DNA of 64,000 nucleotides, from positions 11,850,660 to 11,914,659 of the forward strand of contig NC_092465.1 of NCBI RefSeq assembly GCF_047495875.1, given 5' to 3'. Source of the DNA: Pithys albifrons albifrons. Taxonomy: Eukaryota; Chordata; Aves; Passeriformes; Thamnophilidae. The notes beneath the pieces are model-generated. The model did not search any database and was not told the origin of the DNA. It was given only the letters and a program-made list of their open reading frames with translations. Of this stretch, positions 26,501 to 37,424 are shown piece after piece (positions within the stretch are counted from its first letter, which is position 1; every line of letters begins with the position of its first letter). A program made the translations under genes and the position numbers.

Positions 26501-26810
26501 AATAAACAAACAAGCCCTCCACAACAACAAAACAAAACTAACAAAAAACCCACCCCAAACCAAAACAAACCCTCAAATGTGTTATCCTATAATCATCTGT
26601 GATTTTCAAACACTATGCCCTTGGGGAACCCTACTCACAGATTTTCTGCCAACAAAGGGTGATTTTTCTTGAGAACAAACTCACTTCTCATCTCCAAAGC
26701 CAGGCCCACACACCAGTGAATTCCTGTATTGTGGGTGCAAAGCCCACGGTCGGGAACCGCAGGGCAGGGATGGCCCAGAGCCCAGCACGTGCTCCAGAGG
26801 CCTCACGTTT
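23541..26810. other. Intergenic sequence, no gene recognised
   Basis: AT-rich patches at about 24470-24560, 25840-25960 and 26160-26350 have a conserved-element texture but no strong motif. No gene. Confidence 0.5.
26515..26576 (+). repeat. A/C-rich low-complexity tract
   Basis: Almost only A and C for about 60 bases (ACAACAACAAAACAAAAC and similar). Simple low-complexity sequence. Confidence 0.8.
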
Positions 26811-26952
26811 TCACAGACTCACAGACTATTCTGAGTTGGAAGGGACCCACAAGGATCATCGAGTCCAACTCTTAAGTCAATGGCCCATACAGGGGATTGA
26901 ACCCATGACCTTGGCATTATTACAACCAAGTTTTAACCAACTGAGCTAATCT
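26811..26952 (-). mobile_element. tRNA-derived SINE with CR1 tail (TguSINE1-like)
   Basis: Read on the minus strand, the element begins near 26952 with an RNA polymerase III A-box-like block TTAGCTCAGTTGGTTA (26949-26934). A B-box-like block GGTCATGGGTTCAATCC follows (26910-26894), then a CR1 3' tail (GAGTTGGACTCGATGATCCT onward) to about 26811. A tRNA head on a CR1 tail is the architecture of TguSINE1, described in zebra finch with a tRNA-Ile-related head. The head is mutated and lacks a foldable cloverleaf, so it is a SINE and not a tRNA gene. Confidence 0.85.
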
Positions 26953-27388
26953 CAGGTATTCAGTCTCTGTTCTGGTGTGTTTTCTCCCCAAAGATGCCCC
27001 TGATTCCCCTGGGGGATGCATCAGGCTTTCCCATGGGGTGCAGGACCCTCCTTGCTTCACCTGCAGCCATCTACACCAGAAAGAAACTTCCCAGGCAGGA
27101 ATTGGCACTTCAGCCCTTTCCGTACCCTTCCCCCTGTGCTCAGACCTGGAGCAGGGGGAGAGGAAGCTGCTGCAGAGCATGGGTGTATTTACCAGTCTTA
27201 GGACCTGGACTGAATGTTTCCCTGTGCTGCCTCCGGTGCTTTACAGGAGACCAAATCGAGCATGTCCTGCTGGATGTCTCTTTTCTCTCATGTTTGTGCT
27301 CAGAAAAGACCTTAAAATCTGAATAGACACAGCAAGGTCAGGGCTGGGAGAGAAAAACCACTCCTTTTTCCAGCCCTGCATGTTAAGC

Positions 27389-27436
27389 ATCTATATTTAA
27401 AATTACTACATATATCTATATTTAAAATAACTACAT
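27389..27436 (+). repeat. AT-rich tandem duplication, 2 copies of a 23-base unit
   Basis: The unit ATCTATATTTAAAAT(T/A)ACTACAT occurs at 27389-27411 and 27414-27436, differing at one base. Confidence 0.9.
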
Positions 27437-27951
27437 AAACTAAGAAATTAATAACAGGCCTAAGCATTTTACCAGGCAAATCCAATTTCTTCTTCGGAGA
27501 ATTGGAGGGAATAAAACTAAAAATTTGCTTTGAGGATGAGAATTAATTCAAAGCACCAGTGTTAGTTCTCCTACTGCACTTGTAGGCTTGGAGAATAAAC
27601 CAGTTTGCTAGGAAACAATTATCTTAAACAAGATTGTCATTAATCCTGAATTCAGCTGTCAAAAGGACTGAGACTGCAAAGTAAGAGGGAACAAGGAAAA
27701 CCTGGTAATTTGTCTGTTAACTATTTGTAAACTGTCATATCAATAATGGATAATAAGAAAATTTGGAGCATCCAGAGCTGATGCATAACACAAAGCTTTG
27801 CTATATTGCACCTAAACTATTATCAATAGGACATTTATTATAATAATAGATGAAAAACAAGCTTCCCAGCAGAAAAACAAGATCAATTTGAGCCCAAGCT
27901 GTTTGGACATATTCTAAATGTTGTAATTAAAATGCAGAATGGATGTTCCTC

Positions 27952-27966
27952 AAAAAAAAAAAAAAA
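27952..27966 (+). repeat. Poly(A) run
   Basis: Fifteen consecutive A. No retroposed gene body or target-site duplication could be recognised to its left. Confidence 0.8.
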
Positions 27967-28539
27967 GAAGGATAGCCCTGCTACAATTACATATGCCATC
28001 GAGCCTTGACTCAGTAACCTGACCCTGAGAGAAAAAAACAGGTAAAATTGTGTCTGTGTCCAGTCAGACATCTCTCATCGTCAGGGCTTGCTGCAGAGCC
28101 TAAGCTAACACAACCTTTCCTCTTGGGTCAGGACCCAGCCCAGGCTGAGGATTTGATGCAGGGAATCAGCCTAGGCTACACTGAACTCCCTGTGCAGGGC
28201 AAGATTTGATTACAGGCCAGCAAAAAAAACCCCAACAAACAGCTGAGCTGTCTTGCTGCAAAGGCAAGTGTAGTTTATGGTGGAAAAAAACCCCAAGCAA
28301 CTGTAGAAAGAGATAATCCATCTGTGTGAACCATTTCACTCCTGGAGCAAGTGCCTTCGGGACAGAAATGGTCGAAGTTTTTCGCACCCCCACAGTGTTA
28401 TCACACACATCCAAATGTGACTCTGGCCTCTGCAGCAATTAGAGACTCATGGACACTTCCCAGGAGCTGCCTGCAGCCCTGGAGAATTGGGCTCTTCTTT
28501 TGTTCTGGTAAAGAAGTGACTAGTGAGCTACAGCAGTCT

Positions 28540-28690
28540 CCTGGTAGCTCTCTAAATAATTGTGTTCTCTTATGTGTTTTAATCATAAGCACCATGAGGC
28601 TCATAATACTACATATGCAATCCAAATTGGCCCATCAGGTCAGTTTATCAAAGGGACCTAATTTAATTCTAGTCTTTGATGGAGACAGGA
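28540..28690. promoter_or_regulatory. Candidate regulatory block with TCF/LEF-like and POU-like motifs
   Basis: Contains a POU/octamer-like ATGCAAT near 28615, ATCAAAGG at 28647-28654 and CTTTGAT at 28674-28680. The last two are TCF/LEF cores in opposite orientations 20 bases apart. Short motifs like these occur by chance, so this is a weak call. Confidence 0.25.
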
Positions 28691-31600
28691 GCGGTCAAAG
28701 TCCACCCTAATGATTTTCTAAGTTTACTTAGCTTGCAGATCTGGGGCATGAAGGGCACTTGGACTCCAAGCGCAGCACTGATAACAGGAAATCATGAGGA
28801 AGACAAAATTGGCAAGAGCCTGACAGCCTGAATCAAGAGAAACCACAGCAGAAACCTGGAAAAACAGTGGAGACTGAAAAGGCAAAATAAACTCCATTAT
28901 TGGTGTCACCACAAGTAACATCATGAGACTGGTAAAATAAAGTGTTGAAGGCAACAGCTGCCATGGAGTGACTATTGCAACTGTGAGATCCTACAAGGAG
29001 GGGCCAGAGAAGATGAATCCAAGCCAGGAAATGCAGAACCAGATGAAAGCAGGCACAAAGTTCTGTGCATGGCTAATCTGTTCTGACCTGGCAGCATCCC
29101 CTCCCAGCCAGAGCAGGATGCATTAGGCATGAGAGCACCTTTATGTGAAAAAGTGCCTGCTCTTCCCTAACAAGCTGAAAAGAGGCTCAAAACTTTCAGA
29201 GCTGAGCAGGTTCAGTCGGGGTGCATCTTTAAAACTGCTGGGATGACTCCCCTGTTCATTTTCAGCCCTGTAGGTCAGTGGGCCCCAGGAGGTGTAATAC
29301 AATGTCACCAGCTAAGAAATGCTGAGCCGACTGAAGCAAAAACCCAAAGGAAGGAGGCCAAATCCCTGGCTTCAAGGTATGCTGAATAATGAACAGTGTT
29401 AGGACTAAAGGCTTCAAAGATAAGGGTTTTATGGAAAACCTAAAAGCCCAATCTCCTCTGGAAAGTTGAGAGTTGACAGGAGAAGGAAGACCAGAGCAGT
29501 TTTTCACTCCATAGCTCTAAGTGATGGATGTGAATACAGTTAAAAAAAAAAAAAGAACTTTACTAGACAAACCCCAGCTGGTTGTGAAGCTCTCAATGGC
29601 TTAGAATAATTTTCAGTTCAAACAGAAGAGGGAACTCAGAGCCAGCATTACAGAAGCTTGAGGAGTGCTGCGGGCTTTGGGAAATGGAGCATGAGCCTTT
29701 GGTTACAACCAGCATGTACAAAAGGATGGTGCAAAGAAAGACTAAAGAAATCCTCCAGTAGGGATGTAAAGGACTTTGCTGGCACCATTAGTGCAGAGGG
29801 ATTCTTCATGGCACTGTCAAAGTTTTGGCAGAAGATGGATGGACCATCTGCCTGCAAACAGACAAGGCCATTTATTTATTTCATACAGAGAGTGCAGGTG
29901 CTCAGGACAGCCTTTGAGGGGAGAAAAGGAAAGAAAAACAGTGCTGTTAGCTTCAAAAGTAATGCCACAACCAGGAGACACCAAAGGGTAAAATGCAAAC
30001 ATGACCCAGGCTAGCTAATCCCCACAAAGGGACTGACTGGTTAAAAATATGTCAAATCCTTGGTCTTGTGAGGGATGCACTTTTTGGAGAGGTGGGGAAC
30101 CTGAATTTGAGGAGACTTTCCAGGAAAGTGCTTGTGGGTGGGCAGAGTGGGAGAGCCCCTTGCTCCAAGGCAGTGAGGAGATGGTGAGACTGCACAGCTC
30201 CCTAGGCCAGCCCTTCAACAAGACAGCAAATGACACTGCGAATGAGAAAGGAGCAGGGAAAGGCAAATTAAATGCAGTCTAGTCAAAGAGGGAACTTCCA
30301 TCTTTCTCTGTGTGGATTTTGGGCTGTAAAAGTGTCAGAAAGCAAAGCTGGCACTGACAGCCCACAACTGGCACAGAGATGGGGTGAGTTCTCAGAGCTG
30401 GGAGCTGCAGCCCCCAGAGAGGCACCTGAGCATCCACTGGCCTCTGCTGAGCTCAGGGCACAGCAGGAGCTGGACTGCATGGCCTCGCATGATTGACAGC
30501 AGTTTGCCTCTTTCAAAGGCAGCAGCTCCTGGCACCTGATGAATTCCTGCTGGCCTGTTTCACCTCTAACTTAGGCAGGAAAAATCCATATTGGCACAGC
30601 ACCTTTGAGAGGTTTCTTTCTTTGGTGAGGACAGCACCAAGTCCCACTTGGAGAGTGTTTTGATTCACAGGTCAAACAGAGAAAGAGCCTGAACAAAGGC
30701 AGCTCCAAGCAGATTCGTGTAGAGTCAGAGCTCCAATCAAACAAATTCACTTTCATTTGAAGAAACTTGATTTGAGAGCAGGCACATAACACAGCAAGGT
30801 CTGGGAGATGCCAGTTACCTGGGACTTGGTAACTGGGGATGGGCAAGTAGGCAAAGAAGGAGCAGAAAGTGCCCCACCACGGGTGAGCAACACTGCCACA
30901 GGTCCCTGTGTCAGGGGGAGCTGCTCTGTCCAGGCACACAGCCTGATGCTCCTTGACCAGAAGATTCAGAAGCTGCAGCCTGGTCACAGATGGTAATACA
31001 CAGTCATAACACAGGTCTCTCAACAAAACACTGACATTGGCTTTTAAAACACCCCAGCCAAGCCTGGGAAGGCCACAGAATACAAATGGATGCCCCATGG
31101 CTGGTACCAGCAGTGTTTCTGTCCAGAAGTCCCTCTGGCTCAACTTGGCACAAGACAAGGGCTGACTGTGGGCAGCTCACTGAGCACAGGATAGATGGGA
31201 GGGAGATGCTGGATAACCCCTGTGCTCTGAATTGACTTGCCAAAGAAGATGTGTCAGGCCATATAAGGCTGTGACAAGAAGCTGGAGCCAAAACAAGACA
31301 GGGCAGATGCCCTGTTACCACCCAGACATTTGGCTCTGCATAATTTCTGCCCAGGCACAGCATTCCTGTGGGTGAGCAATTTTCCTGGATGTAGGAAATT
31401 GGGCAGCATTACCCAGGACAACTCCCTGGAAAACACACTATTGCTGGCAGCAAAGAGGGTGTATGAGAGGAGAGATAAGCAAGGTGCTGAGGGCTGGCAA
31501 AGTCATTTGTGAGAAGTCTGAGTGACTTGTGGGGAGGAAGAATCAGCATGTGGGATGGAGGGGGCTGACTGCTGGTGAAGGGAGTCATTTGAAGCTAACT

Positions 31601-31735
31601 TGGGAGTCTGCAACAAGAGGAAAACCAAGCTACAGCTTGGGAAGGGTACATGCCTTCAACAAGACAATTCAGCTTCTTTTCCTTACACACATGGGTAGAT
31701 TAAATGGGACAGGCCAAGCAGAATGAACAACATAT
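28691..31735. other. Intergenic, visibly purine-rich plus strand
   Basis: Over about 3 kb the plus strand is noticeably richer in A and G than the complement, with fewer T-runs than flanking DNA. Such skew can mark an old LTR retroelement interior or a transcribed region. I recognise no gag, pol or LTR sequence and no exon, so the nature is open. Confidence 0.3.
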
Positions 31736-32060
31736 GGAATGACACAATATAATCTAAAAAGGGCTGTTTGCTTGATTTTTGTGTCTTCATCTTGGTTGCA
31801 AGTTGCCATGCTGCTGGATTCCAACTGCAGCTCCTCATTGCTCTAACTGCATTGCTAAATTCTGGTTTAGGTTTTTACTTTCTGTAACCATATTAAAAAT
31901 TTAATTAAGCACTTAGCCAGTGTTTTAGCCATTTTTGAGAGTTAAACTATTTATCTTGTTGATTACAGTTCTCTCAGGTCCTTAGTTGTGGCCTAAATTT
32001 AGCGCAATGCTGACTGAGCCCTGCAGGATAACTGCTGCAACTCTTCATTAACGATTAAGA
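31736..32060. promoter_or_regulatory. Candidate non-coding conserved block
   Basis: AT-rich sequence with TTTAATTAAGC near 31899-31909 and TTAACGATTAAG near 32047-32058, without open frames or repeats. It contrasts with the purine-rich stretch to its left. Confidence 0.25.
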
Positions 32061-35000
32061 GATCAGAGTTGATCAGCTGACAGTGGGAACCTGCATTCTG
32101 ACAGTCTTCAGATCTACAGGTGCTACAGCCAGGCTAATGTTGATCTGCTGGGACAACACAGCATGGAGAGATCTTGACAAGATGCAGCAGCTCACTAAGA
32201 AACAATTTGTTTCATACCTTGTTGTCCACCTGAAATGGTGAGGAAGGAGGGATTTCAAGCAAAGCAATTATTTTCCTTCATGCAATTTCCATAACACAAC
32301 ATGAGCCCTTCTCAAGGCAAAATGTTTAAACATCCCCCATTTTTGTCTCTCTGGGAAGCACTTTGTAAGAGATCAGTGAGGGTCCTTGCTTTCGAAAGCA
32401 CATGGGCAGCTCCCACAAGGAAGCCATGCCACTGTTCAAGTTTAGCCAGCTTCATGTGGAATTTTGTTGGGTTCTTTTTCCTAAACTGATGGAGAAATCC
32501 AAAGGCTCCACAACATCTACTTGTACATGACAGGTTCATCACACACATTAACATGAAAGACTAGCTATCAACATGCAAAACCCTGGCCAGAGCTGTCAAC
32601 ATCTGGGACCAGACATCTCTTAAATGCGGTTTTAAAATTGTATCATAATAACAAATGTAGTGATAATGAAATGCAGAGTCTGGTACCATCCAAAATTCAG
32701 CAGCTGTGGTACTTGCCATGGAGCTGAACTCCCAATTCGAAGCAGCTGGTGCTAGAAAGTGTTTCTTGTGGCTTGGCAAATAAATTTAACAGAGAGAGAA
32801 AAGGAGATTGTCCTCATATGTGTAAACTTGTTAACTATCCCTAACTGTAGCTCTCCCTCCTGTGCTAATTCCATCTATAATACCCATTCCGCTGGTTTTT
32901 CTGTCCTAAGGGCCTGCCGTGGATGGTGGGGACATTGCCAGGAGTACAGCCACCTCCTCCTCCAGTCACTGCAGACCCACTGATGCCAGTCTTCATGCTG
33001 GTTTTTGCAATACTCTGGAATGATGAACCTGTTTTTCAAACCATAAGTGACCAGCTCCCAAATGGCTTTCACTACCAACTAGGAGAGCACTTTTCTGAAA
33101 GGTCTGAAGTTGCCCACTGTTTAGTCATCTCAGCTTTCCACTTCTCCCATCTCATACTCTGTCCAATTAATTCAATGTGAGAAACTTCAGCTGTTCATTG
33201 AGGAATTGGGAGGACCTTGGCCAAACAGCTTTTTCTTTCCTCTTTGCCCATCAGTCTGCAGCCTCCTTGCACAGGCCAGAGCCAAGCACAGTGAAAAGTT
33301 TTCTTTTCACCCACTCACATTTCACTTTCACATAAAACTTAACATCCAGATCATTGCTCAGGAAACCACATCTTACACCAGGGAAAGCCCTGCCACTGGC
33401 TACTTTGCCAGGCCCCATTTGGGTATCTGGAGAGGAACCAGCTCCTGCTTCCCAGCCAGGCTCCTGCTTCCCAGTCAGTGCTGACAGCACCCATAAGCTG
33501 CATCCAAGGCAGTCCCATGTTGCCCTCCCAGGGCTCCTCTTCTGGAATCCTCTAAAACTCATCTTCTGGAATTCTGGGACTGTGGTGAAAAGGAGATGGA
33601 AGAAAAGAGACATGAAAGCCCTTGGAACTGCACAAAGAAGCTTGATACCTAAAGACTTTTGACTGCCTCAGAAAGAAGAGGTAAATTTAAGGAACCCACA
33701 GCTGAGACACTGTTCTGCTGAGTCTGCAATCTGATTTTTATGCTTATCTCATGCAAAATTGGAAATAACACTGGCCATGCACCAGCCTGCTAAGGGGCAA
33801 AATGGTAACAGCCAGTGCAAATGAAGGGAAATTTGCCACACAAAAAAAATCCTTATCAGAGTTTTTCACCCTTCAGAAAAACAGGTAAACACACACAGTT
33901 TCAGAACAAATCCTGGACTCTCCATGAAGGCTTGTGCAGCAACACACCTACAGATCCCTACTATCTCTTTACTGTCTCTTAGCTGGAGATGATAATTTCT
34001 GTAGGTCAGCTGGTGTGAGCTTTCCCTAACCTGCTCCAGGGCAAACTCCACCGTCTGAGACTCTTCAGTGGCAGGTGAAGCTGGACAGGCAGAAGGTTGC
34101 CATCTGTAGGAGGTCATAGAGAGTTACATATACATATACTTCGGATTCTCTCTCTGGTCCTAAATCAAATCACTGAGAGGAATAAAGAATCTTTTTCTAA
34201 CATGGGATGTTAAGAGCTGAGCATGGACCTGTCTCTGAGCTGGCTGTATAGAAGAAAAACCTGGAGACCTCACTGCTCTATAAAATCAGATCCTAAATCT
34301 CTGATCCAGTCTTGAGTCCATGTGATGCAAGGGCTCCGAGGATGGAGCTGTGGCTGTAAATTGGAGAAGTGCCATGCTGAACGTGTTATTTTGCCACCTT
34401 CTCCAGCTACGGCAGGGGCAGCTCATCATTACAGCCCCCAGTCTGCTCCTGGCTGTCTGTGAGCACACACAGTGGAAATCCCCCCAGACTGCTGGTGCAC
34501 TCCAAATAAATGGGTCTCAGTTAGCAAAACTACAACTGCAGCTGAAATGGTGGGAAAGGATCATACCAGCAACCAAGCAGGCAGATCAGAGGAGGACAAA
34601 GCTTCCAACAGGTGACGACAAGCAGGTGGGAAGGTGTAACTGCGTCAGCTGGGAGAGAAATGTGAATGGAGCCCTACAGTCCCTCAAGCAAGCAATTTCT
34701 GGGAGGGGTTGCAGGAGCAGCCCCCAGCCTCATGTTAACACTTTATTTATAGCAGTGCCTTCCTGTTCATAACCTTCCCAAATGTGAATCGCAACTTTTC
34801 CTCCCCCCAGCATTATGGTGATAGTTTGGAACACAGAGATGTTTGAAAAGGGGCAATTTGGCATCAGGAGTCTAAAAAGCAGATACAGATGACATCCTAA
34901 ATGTATCTTTTATGAGTTTGGAACATTTCCTTTAAATAAAGCTCAGAGTGTGTGACAGCTTCTGGTAGTGCCGCCAACAAGGAAATAAAACAAAAATCAA

Positions 35001-37043
35001 GAAGTTCTTAAGCATATATAGTCTTTGAGACTTGGATACCTTGCTTTCCCTCGTGCCACTTTGAACAGTTTACCAAGTGTTCCCAAGGATAGTGCTCCAA
35101 TAATTTTCAATTGTCTCTTTACCACATATGCCCTTGAACCCCAACACACTTCCAAATTCAAGGCATATAAAAAATTAAATGCTCCAATAATTCCAAATTG
35201 TGTTTGTTCAGTGGAACTGGAGCCTGGCCATTCCTTCAGTTTGGGGATTTTTGTTTTGTTTGCAGTGGGTGAAAAAAGAAATGCTTTCTATTAGTGCTTC
35301 AAGTTGGAAGCTGGTCAAACAGCATCATAGCAGAATGATTCAGCAGCCTCTGAGCTGATTCACAGTGTATCATAAAATGGGATTAGGAAAGCAATGCCTG
35401 GAGGAGAAAGAACCCACACAAAAAAAATCACAGCAGGAGAACAATACCAGAAAGGAATAGAGGGGAATAATCCTTACTTGGCTTCTGAGAAGCAGGTTGG
35501 ATGACCTAATAGATGGCTTTCAATGCTCTTCATTGCCCGTGGATTCACAGGGGTCAGCTGCCTGGATCCAGCCACCACAGCTTAATAAATGGCTCTGCAT
35601 CCACTGAACCACATCAAGTGTTCCTGCGGGCACACCCTCAGCCTGCTCTCATTTATCTGAGACCATGGGCCCCCTCTGGCACAAGATCCACATGCTGTTT
35701 CACAGTGGGCAGGAGCTTGTGCAGAACTAGTAGTGGAATTCCAGGACCATTTAGGATGGGATACAGAGGAAGCAATCCTAGGCTGTGAGTCTTCCAGTTA
35801 GAAACCAAAATGTGGTGTTTTCTCAGTCTGACTCAAGAAGACACACACACAGCAGTACATTAAGCAGAGGTGTCAAACTAAGTGTATTTCCTAGCACTGT
35901 CCTGAATAGGAATGAAATTCAAATGTGTTTCATGATCTTCTCAATCAAAGTATCAGTAATCACCTATGCCCAATGCCAAGATGGAAGAGGAAAGCATCCT
36001 TTATCATCTATTCTCTGGGAACCTGAAGATCCTGTTGAAAACCTTGTTTTAAATTAGGCCATACCTGTTAAAACTGCAGCCTTGGAGTGACAGGAAGGCA
36101 GGGACTTTCTCAGGAGTTTTACTAGATCAGCAATGGCTGAATCACTTCCATGCAGAACATGAAATCACAGCTTGACGCAATCAAGGAAAATGAAACAATT
36201 ATATCACAATTCCAATAAAATAGCTATATCTAAAGTTTGGTGAAGACACACAAAAATAAGCATGGAAAAGAAAAATCTCATATGCCATGGTGTTATCTTG
36301 TAGACTGAAAAAATGATAAAGTGCATCCTTGTTTAACTCACTGCAGGATGCCTGGAATTTTATAGAAACTACTGCAACTTGTCTCCCAGTGGGGAATAAC
36401 TGAAGTATGAGATAAGAAATCAGCCATATCCTAACTTGCAGTGACAGGTGCTGTAAAAGGAAATGCCCAATAAAGGCTTAATGTATAGGAAGATGGCAAA
36501 TAACTGTCTAGAATTCTGAAATAAGAAAGCATAAACCAATTTCTTAATCACATCTAATCAAAGAACACCATCAATTTCTAAAAACTTCTAGGAACAAATG
36601 GGTTTTGGAGAGATGGTAGCATGCCTATCTTCGTCAGTAGTGTTTGGGGAATATTTCAGCCTGCAGAATTTAATTCTGTGTTATTACTTCTGAGCTGGAG
36701 GTGAAAATCATAAATCAGAACCATTCATAACATGCAATAATGGGATGAAATACTCATAGGGAGAGTTACATGATGAAATCCTATGGGACTGTGTGTAACC
36801 CTTACAGTTCTTGATGAGAGCATTAAAAATTCTTCTGTCACTAACATCTATTCTTCCCTAACTCCTGTACTAGGTTTTCTTTCTTCTCTCCTGACATCTC
36901 CAAATTTTTCTGTCATATGGCATTCCTTTCACCCTTCCCCCCTGCTGCCCTAAATATATGTTTAAAACAAAATCATAGGAAAGCATTCCATGCTTAAAAA
37001 GATGGGCAGGTTTTAAATTACACTGTAATTACTAATAGGGGCT
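32061..37043. other. Sequence downstream of SLC15A2, no gene recognised
   Basis: Contains the 19-base tandem duplication at 33441-33478 and a faint CR1-like phrase near 35494-35525. The right end may still belong to a longer SLC15A2 3' UTR. No exon of a convergent neighbour is seen. Confidence 0.45.
33441..33478 (+). repeat. Tandem duplication, 2 x 19 bases
   Basis: GCTCCTGCTTCCCAGCCAG is immediately followed by a copy with one C-to-T change. It is a recent small duplication in non-coding sequence. Confidence 0.9.
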
Positions 37044-37247
37044 TTTAATACCAGAGGAGCTTTCCCAGGGAGTTTTGTTCTGATTTCAGGACCCCCATTG
37101 CTTTTATAGAGGGCTATTTGGTCCCATTTATAAGGTGGCTACATTTTCTGTAATAAAGACTGCAGTGCTCTAAAATAAAATAACAGTCCCCACCCTTCTT
37201 TTACCCTCTCATAACTGAGTTTTAAAAAAATCCCAATCCATGATGTG
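37044..37247 (-). other. SLC15A2: Probable start of SLC15A2 3' UTR with a variant poly(A) signal
   Basis: The sequence directly downstream of the TAA on the minus strand carries no further reading frame. No canonical AATAAA is seen on the minus strand in the first few hundred bases. The variant ATTAAA occurs at 37049-37044 and again at 36674-36669. Which one is used, or whether the UTR is longer, cannot be told from sequence alone. Confidence 0.35.
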
Positions 37248-37424
37248 TTAGAGCTTTGTTTTCTGAGTAACGAGACCAATCGTGTTTCCTCTGCTTGAGA
37301 TCTCTCTCTTCTCTTCCTTTTCTTCTAGGTCCTCTGGATCCACACTGACATAGAAATATCCCATGATGGAGAAAATAATGCACACAGCAAAGAGGAGAAC
37401 AGTGAACAAGACAAATTCAGCCCA
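37248..37424 (-). CDS. SLC15A2: SLC15A2 last coding exon (presumed exon 22): TM12, acidic tail, PDZ-type end
   Basis: Fifty-eight codons plus stop TAA. WAEFVLFTVLLFAVCIIFSI then MGYFYV form TM12. A charged cytosolic tail follows (DPEDLEEKEEKREISSRG), and the protein ends GLVTQKTKL. The final T-K-L fits the class I PDZ ligand pattern S/T-x-hydrophobic, and mammalian PEPT2 is reported to bind PDZK1 through its C-terminus. The acceptor is TTTCCTAG before TGGGCT. Confidence 0.96.
   Translation of the reverse strand, partial: WAEFVLFTVLLFAVCIIFSIMGYFYVSVDPEDLEEKEEKREISSRGNTIGLVTQKTKL

Larger units (their letters stand above)
26953..28539. other. Intergenic sequence, no gene recognised
   Basis: Left part is GC-richer. 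From 27380 to 27950 it is AT-rich, with the tandem duplication and the poly(A) run noted separately. No gene. Confidence 0.5.

Noticed and set aside
26893..26952. Possible functional tRNA gene
   Set aside because: A and B boxes are recognisable but the arms do not pair, and the sequence runs straight into a CR1 tail, so it is a SINE head.
35494..35525. Phrase GGTTGGATGACCTAATAGAT resembling a CR1 tail
   Set aside because: Only about 30 bases match and the flanks do not continue the consensus.
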